64,000 nt of DNA, from contig DAOSNS010000016.1 in NCBI GenBank assembly GCA_035373625.1, positions 1 through 64,000 on the forward strand, written 5' to 3'. Origin of the DNA: DSWT01 sp035373625 (GTDB lineage: Bacteria; Chloroflexota; Anaerolineae; B4-G1; SLSP01). Below, piece after piece: positions 7,400-16,270 of this stretch; the stretch's first letter is position 1, and the number at the start of each line of letters is the position of its first letter. Made by a program: the position numbers and the translations under genes. The notes beneath the pieces were generated by a model. The model worked only from the letters and a program-made list of their open reading frames with translations, had not been told where the DNA came from and ran no database searches.

Positions 7400-8001
7400 C
7401 CAGACCTGTTTCATCTCCTGCGAGACGCCCATCGTCTCACGCGGCGACTGGAAAGCAGGGCCTACAAGGCCATCCACAGCGCCGAACGTGCCCGGCGGGC
7501 CGACCTGGAGGCGCGGGGTGGCATCTGTCGTCGTGGCCGACGTCTCAAGGTCGAGACCCCGTTGCCCCAGGCCGAGGCTCAGGAGGCCCAGGCCATCGCC
7601 ACCTACGATACGGACATCCCGATAGCCCTACAGCCTGTGGTGAGCATGGTATGGGACATCCTGGGTCTGTTCCATCGCTCCTCCAGTCTGGCGGAATCCC
7701 TGCACAGTTGGCTGCGTCCGTACTTGCAGATTCATCGGGGGATGTGCCGCTGGTTGCTGCCGTTGTTACAACTCCTTCAAAAATAGTCGCATAGTCATTA
7801 GTCTTGTAGTCGAATCGCCAATTTTCGTCCTCGTTGGTGTGGCTTGCTACATGGCGACTCTTCTGGAATCATCACGAGTTTGAGCGGGGCAAGCGGGCGG
7901 GCCACAGTCCGTTGGAACTGGCGGGAGTGACGGATGCCTTATCCCTGATGGAAGTATTGGACCAGCTGGTACGTCCCAGCCAGGCTGTTCAGCCGGTCTA
8001 A
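7400..8001 (+). pseudogene. Transposase C-terminal remnant with a small insertion
   Basis: Translation from about 7400 gives LRDAHRLTRRLESRAY, then SMVWDILGLFHRSSSLAES, then LHSWLRPYLQIHRGM, up to LLPLLQL. After an 86-bp interruption it resumes in register with FWNHHEFERGKRAG and SPLELAGV and ends at TAA 7999-8001. The pattern (S.AE..H.WLR followed by WN....ERGKR..SP.ELAG) is that of a transposase C-terminus, although I cannot name the IS family. The N-terminal catalytic part and an outer inverted repeat are not found. Confidence 0.6.
7775..7860 (-). mobile_element. About 82-bp insertion with 4-bp duplication inside the transposase remnant
   Basis: ACTC occurs at 7771-7774 and again at 7857-7860. 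Removing 7775-7860 restores a continuous transposase frame (LLQL to FWNHHEF). The inserted DNA contains, on the minus strand, CGACTACAAGACTAATGACT, a copy of the short-phrase repeat found in front of many genes here. No obvious terminal inverted repeats are visible. Confidence 0.5.
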
Positions 8002-8011
8002 TTTTTCAATG

Positions 8012-8099
8012 TGCAAAAAGTGTAAACCAATTTCAGGCAGAAAATGAACCATCCCTGCAAAAAGTGTAAACCAATTTCAGGCAGGAAATGAACCATCCC
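8012..8099. repeat. Two tandem 44-bp direct repeats
   Basis: Units 8012-8055 and 8056-8099 are identical except for one base (gcagAAAATG versus gcagGAAATG). Each contains TGTAAACCAATTTCAGGC. Multiple direct repeats of this kind occur at the ends of some insertion sequences, which would fit the adjacent transposase remnant, but no partner end is visible. Confidence 0.8.
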
Positions 8100-8216
8100 C
8101 CCCGGTGGCGATGTGCGAAAGGTGAAGACACGGTGCGTACACGAATGGGGTTGAAGCTTGATAACAATTCTACGGCAAACTGCCGGGCGCGCAATGACCT
8201 ACCGAATGCCTGATCG

Positions 8217-8417
8217 TTATTCAATCTCGTGTTCTTTGTTTAGTTGATCAACAGCGATTTCATGATATGATAACAGAGGCGGGCGCAATTCGGCAAAGTC
8301 CACACCGTCGATGGTCGAACTCGCCTTGAAAACTCTTGCCTCCCGAACAATCAATCCCCGCTCAATCCTAGCCCGCTTAGGGTTGGCTTGGTCATATACC
8401 AGTTCACCCCAACACAT
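8217..8417 (-). CDS. Small hypothetical protein (doubtful)
   Basis: A 66-aa minus-strand ORF (MCWGELVYDQANPKRARI... ending NKEHEIE) has a plausible residue composition and is divergent from the kinase gene. There is no clear Shine-Dalgarno and I recognise no domain. The rest of 8100-8453 shows nothing else coding. Confidence 0.2.
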   Translation of the reverse strand: MCWGELVYDQANPKRARIERGLIVREARVFKASSTIDGVDFAELRPPLLSYHEIAVDQLNKEHEIE

Positions 8418-8453
8418 ATGTTTCTATACCGGCGCAATAGAACAGGTGAGAGT

Positions 8454-10784
8454 ATGACAGAATTAATAGGTCAGACCATTGGAGCCTACCGGCTCATCGC
8501 CAAGTTAGGCGAAGGTGGGATGGCCGAAGTCTACAAGGCCTACCAGCCTCGCCTCGAACGCGAGGTCGCCCTTAAGTTCATTCGCCCTGAACTGGCCACT
8601 GATGTGGAGTTCCGGGGGCGTTTCGAACACGAGGCACAAGCAATTGCCCGTCTGAGCCACCCCAACATAGTTCACGTTTACGACTTCGGCGAGGAAGGCA
8701 ATCGCTATTACCTGGTGATGGAATACATCCCCGGCCAAACTCTCAAAGAGCGCCTCGAAGCGCTGCGCATCGTCGGGAAGACGATGGACTGGAACGAGGT
8801 TTGCCGCATCATCAGCCAGATCGCTGCGGCGCTGGACTATGCTCATCAACAAGGCATCATCCACCGCGACGTGAAGCCGGCCAACATTATGCTGACCCCT
8901 GACGGGCGCGCGCTGCTCAACGACTTTGGCATCGCCAAGATGCTCGGTACGTCGCAGACGCTGACGCAGACCGGGGGCACCATCGGCACGCCCGCCTATA
9001 TGTCACCGGAACAGATTCGCGGCGACAAGGAACAGCTTGGTTCAGCCAGTGATCTCTATTCACTTGGCATCGTGTTATACGAGATGCTGACCGGACGCGT
9101 ACCTTTTGCTGCCGACACACCGCTGGCGGTATTGTACAAGCACCTGCACGACCCCATTCCACTGCCACGCACCCTCGCGCCGGCCTTGCCCGAAGCCACT
9201 GAACGGGTGCTCCTCAAGTCGCTGGCCAAAGACCCGGCAGATCGTTATCCCGACGGACAAAGCTTGGCGCAGGCTCTGCAAACCAGCTTGTCCACGCCCA
9301 CGCTGCTCCTACCGACTCCCCGACGGACACGAAGTCGCCCGGCCTGGCTCATTCCTGTCATTATTGTTGCAATGTTGGCGATGGTCATTTACGGTGTTGT
9401 GGCGTGGCGCACCGGACAGCCACGTTTCCTACAACCGCAACAACCAACTGGGAAGACTGTGGCTGTCTCGGATGCAACAGCTACGTTCACCGCTGTTGCA
9501 TTCACCGCAATCCCTACTGCAACTTCCACGACGGCGGCCCTGCCTTCCACTCCCACTCCCACTCCTACTCCTACCGCCACACCACGTCCACAGACCACCC
9601 TCCAAGCGACAACCGCCACTTCTGGGGCGCTCATCAGCGTGGTGCAGCAGTTCGCGGCCCCTGGTTACCACGCCGAAGGTCTCACCTGGGATGGTACGCA
9701 TCTGTGGGTTGCGGATAATTCAGGGACGATTTTCCAGATAGATACTGTTGGGCGCACACTCGGCGCTTTCGCAGCACCAGAAGTAACTCCGAAAGGCTTA
9801 GTCTGGGATGGCACAAGTTTCTGGGTCTTCACCACGAACTATGGCCGCATTTACCAGTTCCAAATTGAGGGTATAGAGACGCGCATATTGGGTTCCTTCG
9901 AGACCCCAGCCCGCATCTTTGGCGGCGACATCAGCCAGGAGCTGGCCTGGGATGGCACGAGTTTGTGGTACGCTAACCAGTTCAACGTATATCAGCTGGA
10001 TACGTCCGGCACCATCCTCAGTACCTTCGCCTTCGCGCAGAATGTGACCGGCCTGGAATGGGATGGCGAACGTCTTTGGCTAGCGTACGGAGGGGGGCCG
10101 GCTCTCTCGACCCTTGCGGTGGTTGATATGACAGGTAAAGTGAGGATGACCTTTCCTAGTCCGATTCACGGTATTCTGGCGCTGGCGTGGGGCGACAATA
10201 CGTTGTGGGCATTGGGGCGTGAGTCACAAGGGACAGCAGTGATAATCTATCAACTGGACATATCGCGCGCCCAGCAGGTGTTCACGCCACCCTCAAGTTC
10301 ATCCTGGCAAGCCGAGGTGCAAGCCGTGCGCACGGCATCTACCTTGCGTGCCTACACTGCCACGCCTGGCGATCTCAAAGCCCCGCACGTGGCCGAAGCC
10401 GGGACAGTGTTTTTGGTGGTTGAGTTGGGGTTGCGTAGCCCGGAAAAAGGCGCACTCCTCAACCTGGAGAATATGCAAGTGACGGACAACCAGGGGCACG
10501 CCTATCCCGTGAGGGGAATGGCTTTGTCGCCGGACGGCGGCTTTGCTCTTGGTGAGACCAGTGGCATCATCCATATGCTCAACCTTGATCCACCCGCGCT
10601 GGACATCGAATTCACGATTATGCAAAGCGGGGTGTGGGGATCAGAGACCATTGAGGGAAACACGCTGGCCAATGCTTCTAGCGGGGCGTGGCCGGTGGTG
10701 CGGCTTGTCTTTGTCGTACCTGAAGATGCTGGCGGATTGCAGCTAGAGGGCCTTGGGGTGGGGATCGATTTGGTTATTCCTTGA
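8454..10784 (+). CDS. Membrane Ser/Thr protein kinase with extracellular propeller-like sensor
   Basis: This 776-aa protein starts at ATG 8454 behind AGGTGAG. Residues 10-270 are a PknB-type kinase: Gly loop LGEGGMAEVYKA, Lys in VALKF, catalytic HRDVKPANI (about 137-145), DFG in NDFGIAK, then GTPAYMSPEQ. A transmembrane helix follows (about 297-318, LIPVIIVAMLAMVIYGVVAW region), then a Thr/Pro-rich linker (about 350-400). The outer part has repeated strands with W-D-G-T-x-L/F-W motifs (GLTWDGTHLWVAD, GLVWDGTSFWVF, LEWDGERLWLAY), as in beta-propellers, and ends in an Ig-like DUF4352-type domain. It probably senses an extracellular signal and phosphorylates cytoplasmic targets. Confidence 0.9.
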   Translation: MTELIGQTIGAYRLIAKLGEGGMAEVYKAYQPRLEREVALKFIRPELATDVEFRGRFEHEAQAIARLSHPNIVHVYDFGEEGNRYYLVMEYIPGQTLKERLEALRIVGKTMDWNEVCRIISQIAAALDYAHQQGIIHRDVKPANIMLTPDGRALLNDFGIAKMLGTSQTLTQTGGTIGTPAYMSPEQIRGDKEQLGSASDLYSLGIVLYEMLTGRVPFAADTPLAVLYKHLHDPIPLPRTLAPALPEATERVLLKSLAKDPADRYPDGQSLAQALQTSLSTPTLLLPTPRRTRSRPAWLIPVIIVAMLAMVIYGVVAWRTGQPRFLQPQQPTGKTVAVSDATATFTAVAFTAIPTATSTTAALPSTPTPTPTPTATPRPQTTLQATTATSGALISVVQQFAAPGYHAEGLTWDGTHLWVADNSGTIFQIDTVGRTLGAFAAPEVTPKGLVWDGTSFWVFTTNYGRIYQFQIEGIETRILGSFETPARIFGGDISQELAWDGTSLWYANQFNVYQLDTSGTILSTFAFAQNVTGLEWDGERLWLAYGGGPALSTLAVVDMTGKVRMTFPSPIHGILALAWGDNTLWALGRESQGTAVIIYQLDISRAQQVFTPPSSSSWQAEVQAVRTASTLRAYTATPGDLKAPHVAEAGTVFLVVELGLRSPEKGALLNLENMQVTDNQGHAYPVRGMALSPDGGFALGETSGIIHMLNLDPPALDIEFTIMQSGVWGSETIEGNTLANASSGAWPVVRLVFVVPEDAGGLQLEGLGVGIDLVIP

Positions 10785-10891
10785 CACCCGGAAAAGGTGA
10801 TACGCAACGCGTCGTCTGCGAACTTTTTTTGTTGCTTCGTCAATCTGTGCTACACTTGGATCAACATTACATCCAGCGAGGTCATCCGGCA

Positions 10892-11263
10892 ATGAGCGTT
10901 AACATCATCTTGCTCGGTCATACCGAAGACCTGCAAATCAAAAACGGCGTCGTCATGTTTCGCATCGTCGCCGGCCCGGCGTCCAGCACGGCTCCCAAGA
11001 GGCTGCCGCTATTCAAGGCCGCGCCTTACTGCGTCCAATGCAGTGAGCGACAATACAACTGCGCCCATGCACACGTCACCGATCACGCTGAACCAGTTCG
11101 TGCAGGCCGGGGAAGCCGACGATGCGGCCTGTGCGAATTACGGCGAAGATTCCCCACAGGCGCGGGCCGCGCAAGCACAGTGGACGGCGCTGAAAGACGG
11201 CCTGCTGAAGTTCCTGGACAAGCACCCGGAGTTCAAAGGGCGGAGTTTGGTATGAGGCGCTGA
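10892..11263 (+). CDS. Small hypothetical protein, possibly frameshifted
   Basis: ATG 10892 has AGCGAGG about 10 nt upstream, and the first 40 residues (MSVNIILLGHTEDLQIKNGV...) look like a real protein. Beyond about 11040 the frame becomes Cys/Arg-rich and unnatural while another frame takes over, so this may be the 5' part of a gene broken by a frameshift. No family recognised. Confidence 0.35.
   Translation: MSVNIILLGHTEDLQIKNGVVMFRIVAGPASSTAPKRLPLFKAAPYCVQCSERQYNCAHAHVTDHAEPVRAGRGSRRCGLCELRRRFPTGAGRASTVDGAERRPAEVPGQAPGVQRAEFGMRR
11043..11255 (+). CDS. Small helical hypothetical protein
   Basis: Starting at GTG 11043 (or ATG 11067), this 70-aa frame has typical codon use for the region and an amphipathic helical C-terminus (AAQAQWTALKDGLLKFLDKH). 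It ends 10 nt before the nucleotidyltransferase start. It could be an independent partner of that gene or the 3' part of the ORF beginning at 10892. Confidence 0.45.
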   Translation: MSDNTTAPMHTSPITLNQFVQAGEADDAACANYGEDSPQARAAQAQWTALKDGLLKFLDKHPEFKGRSLV

Positions 11264-11265
11264 TT

Positions 11266-12144
11266 GTGGCTGAACCGTTCTGGGAAACCAATCTGATCTA
11301 CCGCGTGGTCATTGGCAGTCAGGCGTATGGCCTGGCGAACGCTGATAGTGACCTGGATACGTGCGGCGTCTGTATCCCGCCGCGCCGGTATCTCCTGGGG
11401 CTGACGCCGTTCGAGCAACACGTGGCGCACGGGACAGAACGCGATACCGTGGTCTATGCCCTGGTCAAGTTCGCGCGGCTGGCGTTGGAGTGCAACCCCA
11501 ACATCATCGAGGCGCTGTACGTCGAGCCACGCCATATCTTGCACTGTGATAGTTTCGGCGAACGCCTACGCGCGCAGCGGCACTTGTTCCTCACCCGCAA
11601 GGCCGGGCAGACCTTTTCCGGCTATGCCATCAGCCAGTTGCGTCGCCTGGAACGGCATCACCGTTGGCTGGAAAATCCGCCGGATCATCAGCCCACCCAG
11701 GAAGAATACGGCGGACGCAATATCGGCGGGCGTTACAAGTTCCCGGATCACGATGCGGAAAGGGTGTATCGCAGCGCGCTCAAGCATTGGAATCACTACC
11801 AGGCGTGGCGGCAAGAACGCAATCCCGCGCGGGCCGCACTGGAAGCGCGTTATGGCTACGATACCAAGCACGCGATGCACCTGCTGCGGCTGCTACGAAT
11901 GGGAATGGAGATTCTGGAAACCGGGGAAGTCCACGTTTACCGCCCTGACCGCGAATGGTTGCTGGCGGTGCGGAACGGGCTGCTGCAGTACGAGGAACTG
12001 CTCGCATTGGCAGCGGAGTACGAGGCGCGGTTGGCAACGTTACAAGCGGCTTCGACGCTGCCGGAGACGCCGGATGTGGGGCAGGTGGAGGAGCTGGTGG
12101 TGGCGTTGCAGGGGGAGTGGTTGGTCGCAAGGGGGGAGTTGTGA
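11266..12144 (+). CDS. Predicted nucleotidyltransferase (COG3541/YcgL-type)
   Basis: This 292-aa protein begins at GTG 11266. The signature GSQAYGLANADSDLD (residues 16-30) matches the GSxxxG...DxDxD nucleotidyltransferase fingerprint of the YcgL family. It also contains NIIEALYVEP and a helical C-terminal domain. No partner toxin or antitoxin is evident unless the small upstream protein is one. Biological substrate unknown. Confidence 0.75.
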   Translation: MAEPFWETNLIYRVVIGSQAYGLANADSDLDTCGVCIPPRRYLLGLTPFEQHVAHGTERDTVVYALVKFARLALECNPNIIEALYVEPRHILHCDSFGERLRAQRHLFLTRKAGQTFSGYAISQLRRLERHHRWLENPPDHQPTQEEYGGRNIGGRYKFPDHDAERVYRSALKHWNHYQAWRQERNPARAALEARYGYDTKHAMHLLRLLRMGMEILETGEVHVYRPDREWLLAVRNGLLQYEELLALAAEYEARLATLQAASTLPETPDVGQVEELVVALQGEWLVARGEL

Positions 12145-12219
12145 TACCAGTAATGGTTTCAAGCCTGTATAGCAAGCGCAGGAAACGAAAGTAACATTGG
12201 GATCACAAATACCACAGCA

Positions 12220-12250
12220 AAGCCCGCCCTCTGTATGACGGGGCGGGCTT
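12220..12250. terminator. Bidirectional hairpin terminator
   Basis: AAGCCCGCCC (12220-12229) and GGGCGGGCTT (12241-12250) form a perfect 10-bp stem with an 11-nt loop. It sits between two convergent genes, the nucleotidyltransferase on the plus strand and the subtilase on the minus strand. There is no long T run on either side. Confidence 0.7.
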
Positions 12251-12294
12251 CGTCAGTTCTTCCTTGAATGGATGCGCAAGCCTGGCCGTAAGAC

Positions 12295-15200
12295 TTAGGG
12301 GCGCAGCACCAACGGCAAATAGAGATAATGCCGATTTATGTCCGCATTCGCCCAAACTGGCCCGTGGAAGGTGCGCACACCATAGATGTCTATATCCTCC
12401 AGACGATAGTAATAGACATTGCCTGGACGTACAAGGGTATCCAGCCATTCATAGACGCCGCCCAGCACCGAGCCGGGATATTGCGGTGGGATGAGTGTCG
12501 TATTGAGCTGCGCCCACGGCCCGTCGAATGACTCGCTGCGGTAAAGGTTGAATCCTGCATTGTTCAATTCCTGAGCGGTTTCCCATTCCAGGAGAATGGC
12601 GTTGTCGACAGGTGTGGCCTCAAAGCGAGACAGGGTGATGGCGGTGGGGTTGCCGTGGCCAAGGGTCCAATTGGAAAAAGCAGAAACATTGCTCACTGTT
12701 ACGGTATTGGCTACTGTATCCACAGTGCCTTGCGGGCCAACCCACTGGACACCGTCGTAACGATACGCGCCCTCAATCTCGACCTCGGTCATCCCGGTAG
12801 GTAAATCGGCATCATCATAGTGAAAGACAAGTTGGGCTTCAAATGTGCCCGTCTCCATCGAGGTGGAGATATCCCAGTTGACTTTCATAAAGACGGCGCT
12901 GCCTGTGGGTGAATGCGAGGAATAGTCTTTAGACATGTTGATGGTGACGTTGCCAGCCGGGCCACTCGCAAAATCCATCTTGACGCCAGTCCGTCCAAAG
13001 GTCCGCGCGGCTGTATCGCCCCCGGCAAAGAGTCGGTAGGAGGTAGCACCGATAAAAGCAATTGCCCCTGAATTCACCAAAGCGTAGGGTTGCGGTCCGT
13101 GAGCCACATTGTAGCCGGTCACTGTGACCGTATAGTTTCCGGTCTGCGGCGGGGTGTCCAGGTCCACGCCGACCAGGTTGTTGACCCGATCATAGTTGGT
13201 GCTGGCATCCGGTCTGGACATCACTGCACGAATGTTGAAATCGCGCCCGGGCCACAAGGCCCAACTCCCCGCGTTATACCACGACCTTTCTCCACCGGCT
13301 GCGGCATCCTCGGTAAGCCGAGAGCCACGGTCTGTGTTCGGCTGGAGTGAAATGTAAAAACTGCCGCTGTTGATCGTGAGGTTGATGGAAACCGCTATCC
13401 AGCCCATCGTCGTGGCGCGCACGGTCACTGGACCGTAGATCACACTTTCTGGTAGGCCCCCCGATTCGCTATAAACACGCAGGGTATAATTAATGGGATA
13501 GTCGGCCGAGCCTAAGGTAGTCACGGAATAGGCGAAAAATACAGCCCGCTCGAGGTTTACAGGGTAGGCTGTAGGTGTGAAACGAACTGCATATTGACGA
13601 CTGCTGCGGGTACTCACAGAATAAGCTGGATCGGTATCATACATTCCCATCATCGTGCTCGATCGCTTTTGCGCGTTCGTTGGATAGTAGATGGTTGCAT
13701 TTGGAGCGGTGACCTCGAGGTCCAGGTCGTTGACCAGCCCGCCACCAGCCGCCGGCGTTCCCGGATAGTCGGTCCAGGCCAGCGTAGAGCGGAGAGATTC
13801 ACTTGTGTCACTCAGGTTGAACCTGAATGTGTCGTACTCGTTGGTCTGGAGGCCTTCCGTAAAATCGAATGTGTCCAGCATCCGTGGACTGACCGGGAAC
13901 AAAGTGTTTTCCAGATTGACCCGCCCCCAGCCTTGTACGTTATTAGGGCGATAAGTGGGCTGCTCCCGGGTTCCGTCGGTGCCATATTGGCCAGGGTAGA
14001 GTTCTGTAGCGCCATTGACTAACGTCGCCTTGAGCAATGCCGAGCTAGGAGTCAAACCCTGATCGGTAAAGAATTCGCGCACCAGCGCCGTTGCACCGGC
14101 TGTCAGTGGCGTCGCCATCGAGGTTCCACCCATATAGCAATAATTGGTATTGATGTCTCCCCATCCGCAAGCGCCACTCATCGCCGACGATTTGGTTGAG
14201 GCAACATAGGTCCCCGGAGCACTGATATCCGGTTTGTACCGGCCATCGGAGGTCGGCCCACGGCTGGAAAAAGCGGCCATCCCGACCGGGTTGTTGGCCG
14301 TCGGATCGTTGCGGATAGGGTCATTAGGAAAATCGTTGGGCCAATATGTACCCCAGGAACCCGAATTAAAGGGAGATGGACGATTGTTCTCCGTGGCTCC
14401 CACGGTGATACAGTTCTTGGCCGTACCTGGGCTGCCTATGCTAGATAGATCGACTACGCCATTCGATGTATTCACATCAACCCCATCATTGCCTGCCGCG
14501 AATAAAATGGTAAAGGTAGGGTTGTTCCAGGAAAACAGATCAACGTTTTGTGAATCTATCGAATATTGCCCTGCTTCAGCGCTGCCCCAGCTGTTGGTAT
14601 GAATATGTGCTCCGGCATTGTATGATTGTTGAAAAAGGGTGTTGAGATCACTGGGAAGCCCCTCCAGCCCCCCGGTTGAGTTGTTCTCCACCGCCTGCAT
14701 CACTAGTTGGGCTTCGGGCGCCATACCAACGTAACTGGTGTTGGGATAGGTATGTGACGAGGGAGTACTGCCGGAGCGTGCTCCGTTACCCAGCACCGAC
14801 CCACAAACATGGGTCCCATGCCCCGAGTTAACATCGTTACCCCCATCACCAACGCGGTCAATGATCTGGAGCACACGGGAAGCGCCACTGCCATTCTCAA
14901 AGTCATCATGCAGGTTAGCTGGTAGTATTGAACCTCGATCCAACCCTGTGTCACAGACTCCCACAACTTGACCCTGGCCATATAAGCCATGATTGTTCCA
15001 TACGCTGCGGACATTCATCACATCGGTAGCCTTGTCGTTATAGAGCTGCCACTCAGGGAGCATATCTACCCACCGCACGCCGTTGATAGATGCCAGTTGT
15101 TCTGTGGTTTGTGGGTCGATTTGTAGCCGTAGAATGGTTCCTAAGCTGTTCTCGGAGATCTCCACCACGGTGCCACCCAGAGCCTTGACTTGTTGCTGAA

Positions 15201-15768
15201 TCATCCTCAGGTCTTCACCCGGAAAGATGCTCAGCCGCAAATCACGGGGATTTTCCAACATCTCCAAGCGGCCTTGCACACGGGCCAGGAGGAGCGGCTC
15301 CACCCGGTAAGCTGGCTGGTAGACGCCCACCCATCGCACCATGGGTAGCACTGCTACCTGGTTTCGGACAGCTGGGGTCATACGCGCGATAAAGGTGAAG
15401 TCAGGGAGGTAGTCGAACAGGGTCGCGCCGGTTTTGCTCACGGATTCCTTCCATTCTGGCAGGATCGGTCCCTGAAATTGTACCAGGTAGTACCCGACTT
15501 CTTCCGACTCATAATCCGTGATACGCAAACCTACCGGAAGGTAGGGCGCTTCTGATTGGTAGAGTGGGTCAAACTCCCATCCCATCAACCGCACATACGG
15601 CCCTGTGGGAGTATCGTGGCCTGCTGTTATTTGTGCGATAGAAGTACCTGAAGATGCCTGAGCGGAATATCGTGAATACGCCTGAGTATTTCGCGGAAAA
15701 GGCATCAGCGCCAGTCCAAGTAATGAAGCTAACAACACAAACCATCGCCAACTATGTTGCCATTTCAT
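12295..15768 (-). CDS. Secreted subtilisin-like serine protease (S8) with C-terminal Fn3-like module and LPLV tail
   Basis: This 1157-aa protein has a signal peptide (MKWQHSWRWFVLLASLLGLA) and a prodomain. The S8 catalytic triad lies in GVCDTGLDRG (about residue 273), SGHGTHVCG (about 319) and GGTSMATPLTAG (about 550). A beta-rich jelly-roll/P-domain-like region follows at about 620-760. The C-terminus is an Fn3-like module (LEWETAQELNNAGFNLYRSE) ending RHYLYLPLVLRP. The same end organisation occurs in the C25 protease at 26.7 kb. Comparable tails are frequent in Chloroflexota secreted proteins and may direct sorting or anchoring (inference). ATG 15768 is preceded by AAGGAGTAGACG. Confidence 0.92.
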   Translation of the reverse strand: MKWQHSWRWFVLLASLLGLALMPFPRNTQAYSRYSAQASSGTSIAQITAGHDTPTGPYVRLMGWEFDPLYQSEAPYLPVGLRITDYESEEVGYYLVQFQGPILPEWKESVSKTGATLFDYLPDFTFIARMTPAVRNQVAVLPMVRWVGVYQPAYRVEPLLLARVQGRLEMLENPRDLRLSIFPGEDLRMIQQQVKALGGTVVEISENSLGTILRLQIDPQTTEQLASINGVRWVDMLPEWQLYNDKATDVMNVRSVWNNHGLYGQGQVVGVCDTGLDRGSILPANLHDDFENGSGASRVLQIIDRVGDGGNDVNSGHGTHVCGSVLGNGARSGSTPSSHTYPNTSYVGMAPEAQLVMQAVENNSTGGLEGLPSDLNTLFQQSYNAGAHIHTNSWGSAEAGQYSIDSQNVDLFSWNNPTFTILFAAGNDGVDVNTSNGVVDLSSIGSPGTAKNCITVGATENNRPSPFNSGSWGTYWPNDFPNDPIRNDPTANNPVGMAAFSSRGPTSDGRYKPDISAPGTYVASTKSSAMSGACGWGDINTNYCYMGGTSMATPLTAGATALVREFFTDQGLTPSSALLKATLVNGATELYPGQYGTDGTREQPTYRPNNVQGWGRVNLENTLFPVSPRMLDTFDFTEGLQTNEYDTFRFNLSDTSESLRSTLAWTDYPGTPAAGGGLVNDLDLEVTAPNATIYYPTNAQKRSSTMMGMYDTDPAYSVSTRSSRQYAVRFTPTAYPVNLERAVFFAYSVTTLGSADYPINYTLRVYSESGGLPESVIYGPVTVRATTMGWIAVSINLTINSGSFYISLQPNTDRGSRLTEDAAAGGERSWYNAGSWALWPGRDFNIRAVMSRPDASTNYDRVNNLVGVDLDTPPQTGNYTVTVTGYNVAHGPQPYALVNSGAIAFIGATSYRLFAGGDTAARTFGRTGVKMDFASGPAGNVTINMSKDYSSHSPTGSAVFMKVNWDISTSMETGTFEAQLVFHYDDADLPTGMTEVEIEGAYRYDGVQWVGPQGTVDTVANTVTVSNVSAFSNWTLGHGNPTAITLSRFEATPVDNAILLEWETAQELNNAGFNLYRSESFDGPWAQLNTTLIPPQYPGSVLGGVYEWLDTLVRPGNVYYYRLEDIDIYGVRTFHGPVWANADINRHYLYLPLVLRP

Positions 15769-15940
15769 CGTCTACTCCTTTTGGTGCTTATGAATCATGG
15801 TCTATGGCTGCACAGCGAGCCAGGATATGATGTTCCCAATTATAAATCTAAACCTTTGACTATGTAAATCATACCTTAGTCCTCTTCTGTTTTCTATAGT
15901 GTGCGCTTCTTTTTAATCATCGAACGCTTGCTTTTTGTCG

Positions 15941-16048
15941 GCATCTACACCATCAAAAATTCACACCCTCTCCCGTGAGCTAATCTACACCGGCCTCACT
16001 CGCTTCCGCAAGCATCTGGTCTTGCTGGTCGAGGACAACACCGATTAA
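15941..16048 (+). pseudogene. C-terminal remnant of a UvrD/RecD-like DNA helicase
   Basis: The frame ending at TAA 16046-16048 reads TLSRELIYTGLTRFRKHLVL, which matches motif VI and the tail of superfamily 1 helicases (sRELlYTalTRar..lvLl). Nothing helicase-like precedes it. The rest of 15769-16270 shows only AT-richer noncoding DNA. Confidence 0.5.
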
Positions 16049-16270
16049 TCAAGGATTAGGCGTTAGTGTAGCTGTGGGGAAGAAGCGAACGATGGCCTCA
16101 AGGCTTTGGAATTGATGGGATACCATTTCCTGGAGTTCATGCTATACTTTTTGCCAACGGGATCGAATTTTGAGTTTAGGAGTGTGGTGGTGGTTTTTGA
16201 GGATGTGCAGGGAAAAACTGTAGCATATATCTGCTTGCCAGAAGCTTGAGCTGTGTGGAGAGAGCGTCTG

